Shown here one piece after another: positions 17,297 through 24,754 of a stretch of DNA of 34,013 bases. Made by a program: the position numbers and the translations under genes. This DNA comes from Sphingopyxis macrogoltabida (GTDB lineage Bacteria > Pseudomonadota > Alphaproteobacteria > Sphingomonadales > Sphingomonadaceae): contig QFPJ01000033.1 of assembly GCA_003241685.1 (NCBI GenBank), positions 1 to 34,013 of the forward strand, in the 5' to 3' direction. Under the pieces are notes generated by a model. The model saw only the letters and a list, made by a program, of their open reading frames with translations, was not told the DNA's origin and made no database searches. The stretch's first letter is position 1, and each line of letters starts with the position of its first letter.

Positions 17297-19084
17297 TTAG
17301 ATCCCTGTATATTCGAAGCTGCCGGTCGCAACCGGGTTCAGCTCCAGCAATTTGAAGGCGTTAAAGGCCGCAATCAGGGGGTCGATCTTCGCCGTCCCTG
17401 CCGCGTCCTTCACGATCATGACCGTCGAACGGCCCTTTTCCTCTTTGGCATTGCCGACGCACCAATCCATCATCCGCGATCCGTTATGGACTGCGCCGCC
17501 GAACTTGAGCTTGCGCGCAAGGCCCACAACTGCCGACATCAGGCGAAAGCCTTGCCCAACCGCCTGCACCGGATTGCCCGCGCCGCCCGCCTCCAGCTCG
17601 ATATCGGCCAGTTCATCGACCAGGTCGGACACCCCGTGCGGATCGAGTCCGATTGCGGATTGCTCCGGGAAAAGGCCGCTGGCCTTCACCTGGTCGATGA
17701 TCTCGACAATCTCGCGAATGTCCTGCGGGACGACATAATCTTGCGGATCGACGTCGAGCCCGCTGCCGACATCAGCGGCCTCACACAGCACGAGGTCGCC
17801 GTCCTCCATGAAGTCCTTCAGCACGCTTTCCAGCGACTTTCGGCGCTTCAGCACATCAGGCCATGCCCATGCCTTGAACCAGAACAACCAGCGCCCGGTC
17901 ACCTTCTCCCGACCTGCGACGCACAGGCCATAAAGATCGTCCAGGCCGCCGCCATCGACGCCGACCACCGCGACTTCGCAGCGCTCCAGTAGGCTTTCCA
18001 GCGTCAGCGTCTTGTCGGCCGCTGCCTCCCAATAGTCGGCACCGCGCCACCGATCACGGCGAAGGCGCAAGCCGATCTCGACATTGAGATATTTGGCCAG
18101 CACGATCTGGATGCTGCCGGTGTCACCGTCATCGTCGAGTTCGCCGCCCGCCGCCTTCTTCAGCTTGCCCGCGATGTAGGTTTCCGACACCGACCGTCCC
18201 ATGTTCGGGTTGGTGACGTAGAAATTCTCGGGCTGCAGATAGGCCTGCGCCTCAATCATGGCCTCAGGCCATTCGTACAGCATGCCGAACACGTGCGGAT
18301 CTTCGATCGTACCGTCGCGGACGCCCCGGAAATAGTCCAGCTTGTCCTTGAATATGCCGGCGGGCGGTTCGTCACTATGCGTCGTCAGATAGACGACAAA
18401 CCCTTCGGGCCGCGATGCGAGGCCGCCGGTGGCTTCCTCCAGCATCGCTTCGGCATTGGCGCGCTTGCCGAACAGCCATAATTCATCGACCAGCACGAAG
18501 CCGGCCTTCTTGCCGCCCACGATTTCAGCGTCAGCTGCGACAACCATCAGCTCGGCACCAGTGGTCAGGTGACGAATGATCCGCTGATGATCGACCGGCT
18601 TGAGAATATCAGTTAGCGGCCGCCCCGTGAACGGATCAGTCGACGCACGGACCATCGCGGCCGCCGGCTTGAAGCTATTCTGCGCAATCTCTTTGGTCGG
18701 TGCCAGGATCAGCAGCTCGGCCAGATCGCGCCAGTTTAGGATCAGCGCCGTGATCATGATCCCGGCGGCGATCGTCGACTTGCCGTTCTTCTTGCTGATC
18801 AGCAGCATGAACTCGCTGATCAGGCGCTGCCCTGTTTCGGCATCATAGGAGCCGAAGATGGCGCGCACGAAGTCAAAGACGAACTCTTCGCATGCCTCGC
18901 CGAAGGTCGGCTTTCCGGGCACATCGACCATGCGCAGAGATTTGAAGATCTCCACGGCCTTGTCGGCTTGGTCGGGGAAGAGCGGTTCGAAGGGCACCAG
19001 CGAGCGGCGCCCGACGATCCTGTCTTCCCAATCGGGGCATGCGGTCGACCAGCGCCGCTCCAGATGCTCCGACGTCAACGCCAT
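17297..19084 (-). CDS. terL: Terminase large subunit
   Basis: Encodes 595 residues of the Terminase_1-type ATPase-nuclease. Walker A variant SKKNGKST at 97-104, adenine-binding-like LILAPTKEIAQNSF at 125-138, Walker B VLVDE at 197-201, and coupling motif YLTTHSD at 232-238. The RNase-H-like nuclease begins near VVGVDGGGLDD (Asp377, Asp382/383) and ends with KIDPLIAAFNAFKLL (conserved Asp). It pumps DNA through the portal and cuts concatemers. Starts three bases after the small subunit gene. Confidence 0.95.
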   Translation of the reverse strand: MALTSEHLERRWSTACPDWEDRIVGRRSLVPFEPLFPDQADKAVEIFKSLRMVDVPGKPTFGEACEEFVFDFVRAIFGSYDAETGQRLISEFMLLISKKNGKSTIAAGIMITALILNWRDLAELLILAPTKEIAQNSFKPAAAMVRASTDPFTGRPLTDILKPVDHQRIIRHLTTGAELMVVAADAEIVGGKKAGFVLVDELWLFGKRANAEAMLEEATGGLASRPEGFVVYLTTHSDEPPAGIFKDKLDYFRGVRDGTIEDPHVFGMLYEWPEAMIEAQAYLQPENFYVTNPNMGRSVSETYIAGKLKKAAGGELDDDGDTGSIQIVLAKYLNVEIGLRLRRDRWRGADYWEAAADKTLTLESLLERCEVAVVGVDGGGLDDLYGLCVAGREKVTGRWLFWFKAWAWPDVLKRRKSLESVLKDFMEDGDLVLCEAADVGSGLDVDPQDYVVPQDIREIVEIIDQVKASGLFPEQSAIGLDPHGVSDLVDELADIELEAGGAGNPVQAVGQGFRLMSAVVGLARKLKFGGAVHNGSRMMDWCVGNAKEEKGRSTVMIVKDAAGTAKIDPLIAAFNAFKLLELNPVATGSFEYTGI

Positions 19085-19087
19085 CGG

Positions 19088-19561
19088 TCAGTTCAACCGC
19101 GTGGGCGGCGAAGGCGGCTCGTACAGCCCGCGCACATTCTGCGCCTGAGCCTTGGCGGCTTCCTTCTTGCCCAGCTTCGGCGCGGCGGCCTTGGTCGGTG
19201 CCGGCGCCAGTTGCTGCTGCTGATCGCGCTGCCGCATCCGATCGAGCTGCTTGATCAGTTCCTTCTCAGCGGCGACGTTGCCGGCGGCCGCCTGGTCGTT
19301 GAGGCGACCTAGCTGGACCATCTCCATCCGCACACGCGCCTCCGTCCGTTTTCCGACCTCGGAAAAATAAACCTTGCGTAGCGTCGGCGCGGACATCCCG
19401 ACCGCCGATGCCGCCTGTTTGACCGTCAGCCCGCGCGCGAATGCCAATAGCACCCTGTTCGACGTTTCGCGGTTCCAGACGATCTCGGGCCTTCCACGGC
19501 CCTCACGGCTCGGCAGGACAGGGTCGCCGAACAAGTCAATCCCCAAAATCCCATCAGCCAA
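19088..19561 (-). CDS. terS: Terminase small subunit
   Basis: Encodes 157 residues if started at TTG 19561, nine bases after GGAG; no in-frame ATG gives a sensible start, and the frame upstream runs antisense-like through the HNH gene. A helix-turn-helix reads FARGLTVKQAASAVGMSAPT, followed by a helical oligomerisation segment and a glutamine/alanine/lysine-rich tail. Position directly before the large subunit and the HTH make it the DNA-recognition subunit. Confidence 0.82.
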   Translation of the reverse strand: MADGILGIDLFGDPVLPSREGRGRPEIVWNRETSNRVLLAFARGLTVKQAASAVGMSAPTLRKVYFSEVGKRTEARVRMEMVQLGRLNDQAAAGNVAAEKELIKQLDRMRQRDQQQQLAPAPTKAAAPKLGKKEAAKAQAQNVRGLYEPPSPPTRLN

Positions 19562-19611
19562 GAAAAAAATCTCCGAATGAGACGGGATGCGGTGCAGGGT
19601 GGCGCCGCCCG

Positions 19612-19950
19612 TCAGACTTTTGACCCACCCCCCCACGTCTCGCCGCGCGCCCGAGCGGCACGCGCCTTCGCCGTCTTCTGCGCATGGTGCCCCGCGCACA
19701 GCAGCTCGATGTTGCCGGCGTCCAGATCGGCGCCGCCGTCCTTCCGTTCGACGATATGATCAGCGATCACGCGATTGGTCGGAGTGGTGCAGCCGGCCCG
19801 CTCGCAGCGGTTGCCGCGCACGCGCTTGATGTCCTTCACCAGCTCGCGCCAAGCGCCCGACTGGTAGAACCCTTCGGCTACCTTGGGCGCAGCCTTCACC
19901 TTGGCCGGCAGGGCGCCGAGGCGCGAACCGATCGACTTGAGCTTCCCCAT
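19612..19950 (-). CDS. HNH endonuclease
   Basis: Encodes 112 residues from ATG 19950 (MGKLKSIGSRLGALPAKVKA); an earlier in-frame ATG at 20154 would run through a hairpin and low-complexity text. Motifs: Cys49-x4-Cys54, then ADHIVERKDGGADLDAGNIE with Asp64-His65 and Asn80, then Cys85-x2-His88. This is the HNH fold with a CxxC-like zinc site. HNH proteins beside the terminase are needed for cos or pac cutting in HK97-like phages (known for HK97 gp74); same role inferred here. Confidence 0.88.
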   Translation of the reverse strand: MGKLKSIGSRLGALPAKVKAAPKVAEGFYQSGAWRELVKDIKRVRGNRCERAGCTTPTNRVIADHIVERKDGGADLDAGNIELLCAGHHAQKTAKARAARARGETWGGGSKV

Positions 19951-19967
19951 GAACAGCGTCCGAAACG

Positions 19968-20006
19968 ACAGCGCCCCGCCGGGCAAGGGGCCAGGCGGGG
20001 CGCTGT
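19968..20006 (-). other. 13-bp perfect hairpin upstream of the HNH gene
   Basis: ACAGCGCCCCGCC (19968-19980) pairs with GGCGGGGCGCTGT (19994-20006) around a 13-base loop. It occupies the leader between the 164-residue gene and the HNH gene. There is no T-run. It shares the GCCCCGC/GCGGGGC core with the hairpin at 11101-11146. The remaining bases of 19951-20131 hold nothing else I recognise. Confidence 0.6.
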
Positions 20007-20131
20007 AGGAGGAGAGGGCGCTGGCGTCGCACATAGGCCCGCCACCAGCGTATCTATGGATTAGCCGATTTCGGCCCGGAGGTGGACAAACAATATTTGC
20101 ATCACGCAACATTCTACCCCTTGCACCGTGT

Positions 20132-20626
20132 CTATGCGCGCATTTCTGCGGCATTCAGCCTGTCGCAGATCACGGTTAGCGCCCGCGAGTAGCGCTTGCG
20201 CAGACCGTGAGCGCCATGCTTGACGCCCAATGGCTTGAGCAGCTTCGTCCAGGGCACCGACTTGCGGCCCGCCGCCAGATTGCGCAGGGCCATCCCGACC
20301 AGGCGCCGATCCTCCGCCGACGGGATCAGCAGCAGCCAGCCCAACGCTTCGTTCATGCGCTCGATCTGGTCGGCCGTCAGAGGCACCCGGCGCAGCGGCT
20401 TGTCCTCATGCGCGTCCCAATCCCACCAATCCTTGACGATCAGGTGCCACGGCCCGTCACTGGCGAATGGCCATGCGCCACCCTTGGGCAGGCGGTTCAT
20501 GAACTCGACCGCCTCCACCAGGCGCGCTTCCAGCCTGTCGAAGTCCCAGAAGTCGGCCGTAAGGATGCCCGCTTCCACCATGGCTGCGGTGGAAGGAGTT
20601 AGCCACCGCCGTTCGCTACCTTTCAT
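20132..20626 (-). CDS. Possible DUF6362-like phage protein, candidate late regulator
   Basis: Encodes 164 residues. The C-terminal half (ALRNLAAGRKSVPWTKLLKP, then a GLRKRYSRALTVICDRL helix) looks like a helix-turn-helix DNA-binding unit; the N-terminal half has an AVEFMNRLPKGGAWPF segment followed by a tryptophan-rich WHLIVKDWWDWD. This resembles the DUF6362 family as I remember it. It lies between the replication genes and HNH/terminase, where many siphoviruses keep an Q/RinA/ArpU-like late regulator, so late activation is a reasonable inference. It sits immediately downstream of the structured 244-bp region. Confidence 0.6.
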   Translation of the reverse strand: MKGSERRWLTPSTAAMVEAGILTADFWDFDRLEARLVEAVEFMNRLPKGGAWPFASDGPWHLIVKDWWDWDAHEDKPLRRVPLTADQIERMNEALGWLLLIPSAEDRRLVGMALRNLAAGRKSVPWTKLLKPLGVKHGAHGLRKRYSRALTVICDRLNAAEMRA

Positions 20627-20682
20627 GATCCGATATTCCTCAATGATTGCATATGGTTATGGATATTGGACAGGATGAATTT

Positions 20683-20865
20683 GGAAGGATGGAAGGACAT
20701 GGAAGGATAAATAGGGGTCGTATCGCGCACACATGCGCGCATGTGCATGTATGTGGGGCGCACCTCTGATCCTCTCTCCACTCCTTCCAAACCCGCAGAA
20801 AACCACGCCTCGCGCTCCTTCCGATGCTTCCAAATCGCTCCTTCCGTGGAAGGACTATTCCTTCC
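20683..20865. repeat. GGAAGGA heptamer repeats, eight copies in two orientations
   Basis: Copies start at 20683(+), 20691(+), 20701(+), 20782(-), 20816(-), 20839(-), 20848(+) and 20859(-). The left three are direct with start spacings of 8 and 10 bases; the right group is mainly reversed, so the whole block is roughly symmetric about the central palindrome. A further copy lies at 20591 and four more at 22547, 22590, 22599 and 22625 inside the primase linker. Confidence 0.85.
20724..20755. repeat. 32-bp alternating pyrimidine-purine tract with 16-bp palindrome
   Basis: Every step from C20724 to G20755 alternates pyrimidine then purine, made of CG, CA, TG and TA steps. Within it CACATGCGCGCATGTG (20730-20745) is a perfect palindrome. 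Such tracts can adopt Z-form or extrude a cruciform under negative supercoiling. Confidence 0.85.
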
Positions 20866-20870
20866 AATCG

Positions 20871-23624
20871 TCAGAAGGGCGGGGTGGTATCGTCGGGATC
20901 ATCCACCGGCGCCGCAGGCGATGAGGGTTCGGGAGGCGGATCGGCAGCCTTGTCCTGCGACCCGAAGCGCCCAGCCTTGATGTCGGCCACCTCCACGGTC
21001 GCTTCGATGTCGAGCCACCAGACGCCGTTCGACGTTTTCCGCTCATAGCCGCGATCCTCCATGGCCTTGGCGAAGCCCTGCGCGGACCATTCGGCCGCAC
21101 CGCTCTCGCGCACCCATTCGTTGAAGATCTCCAGCAGCTCGGAGGATCGCGTCCGCGCGCCGTCCTTGTCGGCCGTACAGTCGCGCAGGAACTTGCCCAG
21201 CTGGTCGCTGGCCTCGCGATACTTCTGCGTCGCCGCCTTGACGTTGGCGGACTCCGTCAGCCCGTTCATTTTCAGGTCGAGCAGGCCATCCATCATCCGG
21301 TTGAGGACACCGGAGGCCTCCGCCTTCAGCTTGTCCGGCAGGCGGATATCAATCTCGCTGTCAGGGATGCGCACCGTCCACGGCACCAGGCGCACACGGC
21401 CCCAGATACCATCATCATGACCCGTGATCTTGGGCTTGTAGTTGCCCTGCGCCGTCAACTTGAACGACGGCAGGAACGAGAAGAAGCCCTTGTTCAGATG
21501 CCGCGCCTGAATGGCTTCGCCGCCGGTGACTTCCTTGATCAGCGCCTCGGCCAGCTTCGCGCCCTTTTCCGGCTCCGACGTGCGCAGGAAGCGAACGCCG
21601 GGCAGCTGGGCAAGATCAGGCGTAGCATCGGACCCCTTGCGCTTATTGGACTGCTCAAGGAACGTGTCGAATTTGATGACCTGCGAATAGTCGCCCAGAA
21701 TATAGGCGATAAGATCAGTCCATGTTGACTTTCCGTTTCGGCCCATGCCGTAGAAGAACGCCATCTTGTGATAGCCGATGTCACCGGTGGAACTGAGGCC
21801 AGCCCATTGATGCAGGAACCGCCTGTCGTCAGGATCGGGCATGACGCGCTCAAAGAAGCCGTCATAATTTGGCGCTTTCGCATCGGGATCATAGACGACA
21901 TCCGCCATCTTCGTGATCAGGTCTTCGCGATTGTGCGGGAAGAGCCGCACGGCCAGCATATTGCTGTTATTGACGATGCGCAGGGTGCCATTCTTGACGT
22001 TCAGCGCCATGCGGTCATGGTCCAGCTGCTTGGCATCGATCGCGATTTCGCCGAATGATTTCGCCAGAGCGGCGACCGCGCCGATGCGTGACGCGCCTTC
22101 GCTGGACTTGGCATGCGCCGCGATCGTGTCGGAAAACAGGGTGACGCCCTGCTTGGTGGCTTTCACGACGAAATCCAGCGCTGCGCGCCTTTCCTCATCC
22201 GTGGCGTCGACCGGCAGATCATCCTTGCACCCGCTCATCTCCACCAGCTCGGCTTCATTGCGAATGGCGCGGATCGTCTGGAACACGGCGAACATCACCT
22301 CGCCGGGCGTCTTGTCCTTTTCCTCCGTCAGCAGCGCCCAGCGCCGGCCATCCCAACGGAACCAGCCAAGCTCGCGGCAGAAGCGGAACAGATGACCAAA
22401 GCGCGCCTTGAACCGCTCGGCATTGCCCAGATCGGTCAGGGGGAGGAACGCGCACGCCCGGTCCCGGTCAGGGTCAGGGTCCATGCCGATCCGCTTGGGC
22501 ACGCCCCCTGACCCCCGCTGATCAACCGGCGCGTCTTCCTCCATATGGAAGGATGACAATCCATAGTCCTCAGGAGAGGGTCCGGGAGCGGAAGGAGCGG
22601 AAGGAGTTTCGCCCGCCCCCGCGCGGAAGGAGGCGCCGCCGGCGGAGTAGCGCGCGCGACGGTCGGCCCGCTCCTGTGCAGCGGCCGCGACCTCTCCGAG
22701 GTCGCGAGGTTTTTCTAGACCTGCTGTCCAGCCGCTCTCGATCGTCGCTTGCAGCTGCGCATCATCGTCGCGCCCGGGGTTGCGTCGCGCGCTATCCTCG
22801 ATCGCCGCCCGCGCCACCGCCTCGCGCAGGACGCCGGCAGCGACCAGCGTGGCGATCTGGAACGCGCTCTTGTTCAGCTGGGGATTGCGGCTGCCCGACG
22901 CGGCCGTTTCAATTAGGCAGCATTCCGCCTCCAGCGCCGACAGGGCGTACCGGCGCAGATGGTCGTCCACATCACCATCGGCCGCCGGTGCCGGCCGCCG
23001 GGGCGGGGCAGGGGTGTCGGCCTTGGGCTGCTTGCGCAATATGGCGATCAGCGCGTCGGGCGCCTCGACCACTTCCGCATCGGCATCGCCGCGCAGCCAG
23101 CGGTAACTGACGCCATTGGCGTTGATGCTGGGCGGCGCGATGACATAGCCGCCATCGCCGCGCACATCGATATGTTCAGGCAGGCTGCCACTGTTGCGGA
23201 TCTCCGCGCCGCCATCGTCGGGCCAGGTCAGCCAGACATGGACGCCGCCCGACGGCGTGCGCGACGACAGCGACACCGGCAGCGCCACCCCCATCTGCTC
23301 TTCCAGCTCATCCTTCAGTCGCTCAAGCGTCCATTCTTCGCCCGTGTCATCATCATGACGCGGATCGAAATCTAGGACGAACAGGCGGCCGAAGCCGGTG
23401 CGCAGGCCGATCATCGCCTTGGGCCAGCGCGCCCACCACTCGCCGATCGTCTCGCTGTCCAGGGTGGCTTTGCTCAGGCCGCCGGTGCCGTTGATCGGCT
23501 TGCCCTTCTCATCCTTGTCGCGCGGAATCAGCGGCTTTTTCGTGCGGGGATTGCAGGGGAACACGGGCCAGCCACGCGCCGCATAATCCAGCGCGGCTAC
23601 CAGATACGGATTGATTGAAGACAC
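20871..23624 (-). CDS. Primase-polymerase / superfamily 3 helicase fusion
   Basis: Encodes 917 residues from GTG 23624 behind a GGGGTGGGG stretch. Residues 1-200 are a prim-pol (archaeo-eukaryotic primase) domain: VLDFD (Asp85, Asp87), SRTPSGGVHV (121-130) and IDVRGDGGYVIAPPS (152-166). A variable linker at about 330-370 follows. The D5/P4-type helicase has Walker A GMGRNGKST at 626-634 (Lys632) and the later FSFLPSFKLTAQGNYKP. A winged-helix C-terminal domain lies at about 805-876. The extreme C-terminus is acidic and ends DDPDDTTPPF, closely like an SSB tip. It unwinds the origin and primes phage DNA. Confidence 0.93.
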   Translation of the reverse strand: MSSINPYLVAALDYAARGWPVFPCNPRTKKPLIPRDKDEKGKPINGTGGLSKATLDSETIGEWWARWPKAMIGLRTGFGRLFVLDFDPRHDDDTGEEWTLERLKDELEEQMGVALPVSLSSRTPSGGVHVWLTWPDDGGAEIRNSGSLPEHIDVRGDGGYVIAPPSINANGVSYRWLRGDADAEVVEAPDALIAILRKQPKADTPAPPRRPAPAADGDVDDHLRRYALSALEAECCLIETAASGSRNPQLNKSAFQIATLVAAGVLREAVARAAIEDSARRNPGRDDDAQLQATIESGWTAGLEKPRDLGEVAAAAQERADRRARYSAGGASFRAGAGETPSAPSAPGPSPEDYGLSSFHMEEDAPVDQRGSGGVPKRIGMDPDPDRDRACAFLPLTDLGNAERFKARFGHLFRFCRELGWFRWDGRRWALLTEEKDKTPGEVMFAVFQTIRAIRNEAELVEMSGCKDDLPVDATDEERRAALDFVVKATKQGVTLFSDTIAAHAKSSEGASRIGAVAALAKSFGEIAIDAKQLDHDRMALNVKNGTLRIVNNSNMLAVRLFPHNREDLITKMADVVYDPDAKAPNYDGFFERVMPDPDDRRFLHQWAGLSSTGDIGYHKMAFFYGMGRNGKSTWTDLIAYILGDYSQVIKFDTFLEQSNKRKGSDATPDLAQLPGVRFLRTSEPEKGAKLAEALIKEVTGGEAIQARHLNKGFFSFLPSFKLTAQGNYKPKITGHDDGIWGRVRLVPWTVRIPDSEIDIRLPDKLKAEASGVLNRMMDGLLDLKMNGLTESANVKAATQKYREASDQLGKFLRDCTADKDGARTRSSELLEIFNEWVRESGAAEWSAQGFAKAMEDRGYERKTSNGVWWLDIEATVEVADIKAGRFGSQDKAADPPPEPSSPAAPVDDPDDTTPPF
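22547..22631 (-). repeat. Second GGAAGGA cluster inside the primase linker
   Basis: Four copies at 22547, 22590, 22599 and 22625 (plus-strand orientation). In the protein the element is read in two different frames (SF in ASFR and SSFH; PS in APSAPSAP), in a low-complexity linker. That points to selection on the DNA rather than on the protein. Confidence 0.6.
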
Positions 23625-23686
23625 GAAACCCCACCCCGAAATTCAGGCAAACAGGAAAACAGCAATGAAATTGAGTTCAGGAGGGC

Positions 23687-24154
23687 CTAGAAGGGCACTT
23701 CATCATCCAGGTCGTTTTCAAAGTTTGGCGCGCCGCTAGTCCCGCCGGCGGAACCGCCAAAGCCCGGCCCATCCTGGTAGCCGCTATAATCATTGCGCCC
23801 ACCGGCATTGCCGCCAGCGCTGTCGAGCATCTGCAGCTTCGCGTCGAAGCCGCTCAGCACCACTTCGGTCGACCAGCGGTCATTGCCCTGCTGATCCTGC
23901 CATTTGCGCGTGCGCAGCTGGCCGCCGATGAAGAGCTTGCTGCCCTTCTTCACATATTGCTCGACCACCTGGACCAGAGGGCCGAACACGACGATGCTGT
24001 GCCATTCGGTGCGCTCTTTCTTCTCGCCGGTCTGGCGATCCTTCCAGCGCTCGCTGGTGGCGAGCCGGATCGACGCAACCTTGTCGCCGCCCTGCGTGCC
24101 GCGAATTTCCGGGTCTGCGCCCACATTTCCAAGCAACCTGACTTCATTCAACAT
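23687..24154 (-). CDS. ssb: Single-stranded DNA-binding protein
   Basis: Encodes 155 residues. OB-fold at 1-105: MLNEVRLLGNVGADPEI, VASIRLATSERWKD, TEWHSIVVFG, YVKKGSKLFIGGQLRTRKW. A glycine-rich flexible linker follows, and the C-terminal tip DLDDEVPF is the canonical acidic partner-binding end. GGGAGG precedes ATG 24154. Lies 62 bases before the primase-helicase gene, whose own C-terminus copies this tip. Confidence 0.97.
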   Translation of the reverse strand: MLNEVRLLGNVGADPEIRGTQGGDKVASIRLATSERWKDRQTGEKKERTEWHSIVVFGPLVQVVEQYVKKGSKLFIGGQLRTRKWQDQQGNDRWSTEVVLSGFDAKLQMLDSAGGNAGGRNDYSGYQDGPGFGGSAGGTSGAPNFENDLDDEVPF

Positions 24155-24196
24155 GGGAGCCTCCCCGCTATTTTGATAAGATGGATGGGCGGCAGG

Positions 24197-24544
24197 CTAT
24201 CCCTGCCACCCCTTGGACCGCGCGAACGCCATCACGTCCGCATCTTTGCCGAAGCGATGGCGGCCGACATGATGGACGCCCGATACCTTGGCGACGGGGC
24301 TGAAACCGGTGCGCCGCAGGAAGGTGCGGGCCTGCTCGAATGGATCGGCCGCCCGCGCCAAGGCTTCGGCCCGGCCGATCATCGTCTTGCGCGCGGCGGC
24401 GACCGCCGGATGATAGCTGCACAGCGACGCATGCCGGGCGGTCTGGCTCCGCTTCAGCATCTGGGTCACCAGCTGCTGCGGATCATAGTCGCGCGGCAGC
24501 GGCACGATTTCGCCGATGCGGTAATCTGGCGAGGGCGCTTTCAT
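24197..24544 (-). CDS. Hypothetical early protein
   Basis: Encodes 115 residues from ATG 24544 (MKAPSPDYRIGEIVPLPRDY), which overlaps the previous stop by ATGA; a longer frame from 24658 runs out of frame through that gene and is rejected. Text such as LVTQMLKRSQTARHASLCSY and ARTFLRRTGFSPVAKVSGVH is basic and helical and could bind nucleic acid. Family not recognised. Co-transcribed with clamp and SSB. Confidence 0.72.
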   Translation of the reverse strand: MKAPSPDYRIGEIVPLPRDYDPQQLVTQMLKRSQTARHASLCSYHPAVAAARKTMIGRAEALARAADPFEQARTFLRRTGFSPVAKVSGVHHVGRHRFGKDADVMAFARSKGWQG

Positions 24545-24750
24545 GTGTCGCTGTCCTTTTCCCCGGCAATGGCGCCGATTTCGCTCATCAGCATGGCGGC
24601 CCTCTGGCGATCGGCCCGGTGCGATCCGCCGGCCGTGCATTCCATGACGATCCGGCAAAGCGCCTCGATCTTGTGGGCGCGGCGATAAAGCTCGCCGGAA
24701 GAAAGGAGCGGCATCGCCCCTGTATCCAGCCGCTCGCCCGCCACACCCAT
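24541..24750 (-). CDS. Hypothetical small early protein
   Basis: Encodes 69 residues; helical (LYRRAHKIEALCRIVMECTA). The start is uncertain: ATG 24750 has AGGA only two bases away, while an internal ATG (residue 13) follows AGGGGCG. Sits four bases after the clamp stop and overlaps the next gene by four bases. Function unknown. Confidence 0.65.
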   Translation of the reverse strand: MGVAGERLDTGAMPLLSSGELYRRAHKIEALCRIVMECTAGGSHRADRQRAAMLMSEIGAIAGEKDSDT

Positions 24751-24754
24751 CGTC

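Larger units (their letters stand above)
20627..20870. other. Structured 244-bp intergenic region: candidate replication origin or late control region
   Basis: No plausible gene: the one open frame across it on the minus strand is low-complexity. It carries eight copies of the heptamer GGAAGGA: forward at 20683, 20691, 20701 and 20848, reverse (TCCTTCC) at 20782, 20816, 20839 and 20859. Between the two groups lies a 32-bp alternating tract with a 16-bp palindrome at its centre. The last three copies form back-to-back inverted repeats (spacers of 2 and 4 bases). It lies directly after the primase-helicase gene. No convincing DnaA box is visible. Confidence 0.6.

Noticed and set aside
15934..17355. 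Long plus-strand open frame (473 codons)
   Set aside because: It is the antisense shadow of the portal gene; the translation is repetitive H/R/Q/D-rich and has no domain.
20657..20665. DnaA-box-like TTATGGATA
   Set aside because: Only six of nine positions match the consensus and no second box is nearby.
20683..20865. CRISPR-like array
   Set aside because: The repeat is only seven bases, in both orientations, with irregular short spacing and no cas genes.
20640..20867. Minus-strand open frame across the repeat region
   Set aside because: Low-complexity cysteine/proline/isoleucine-rich text made by the repeats and the alternating tract; no ribosome-binding site.
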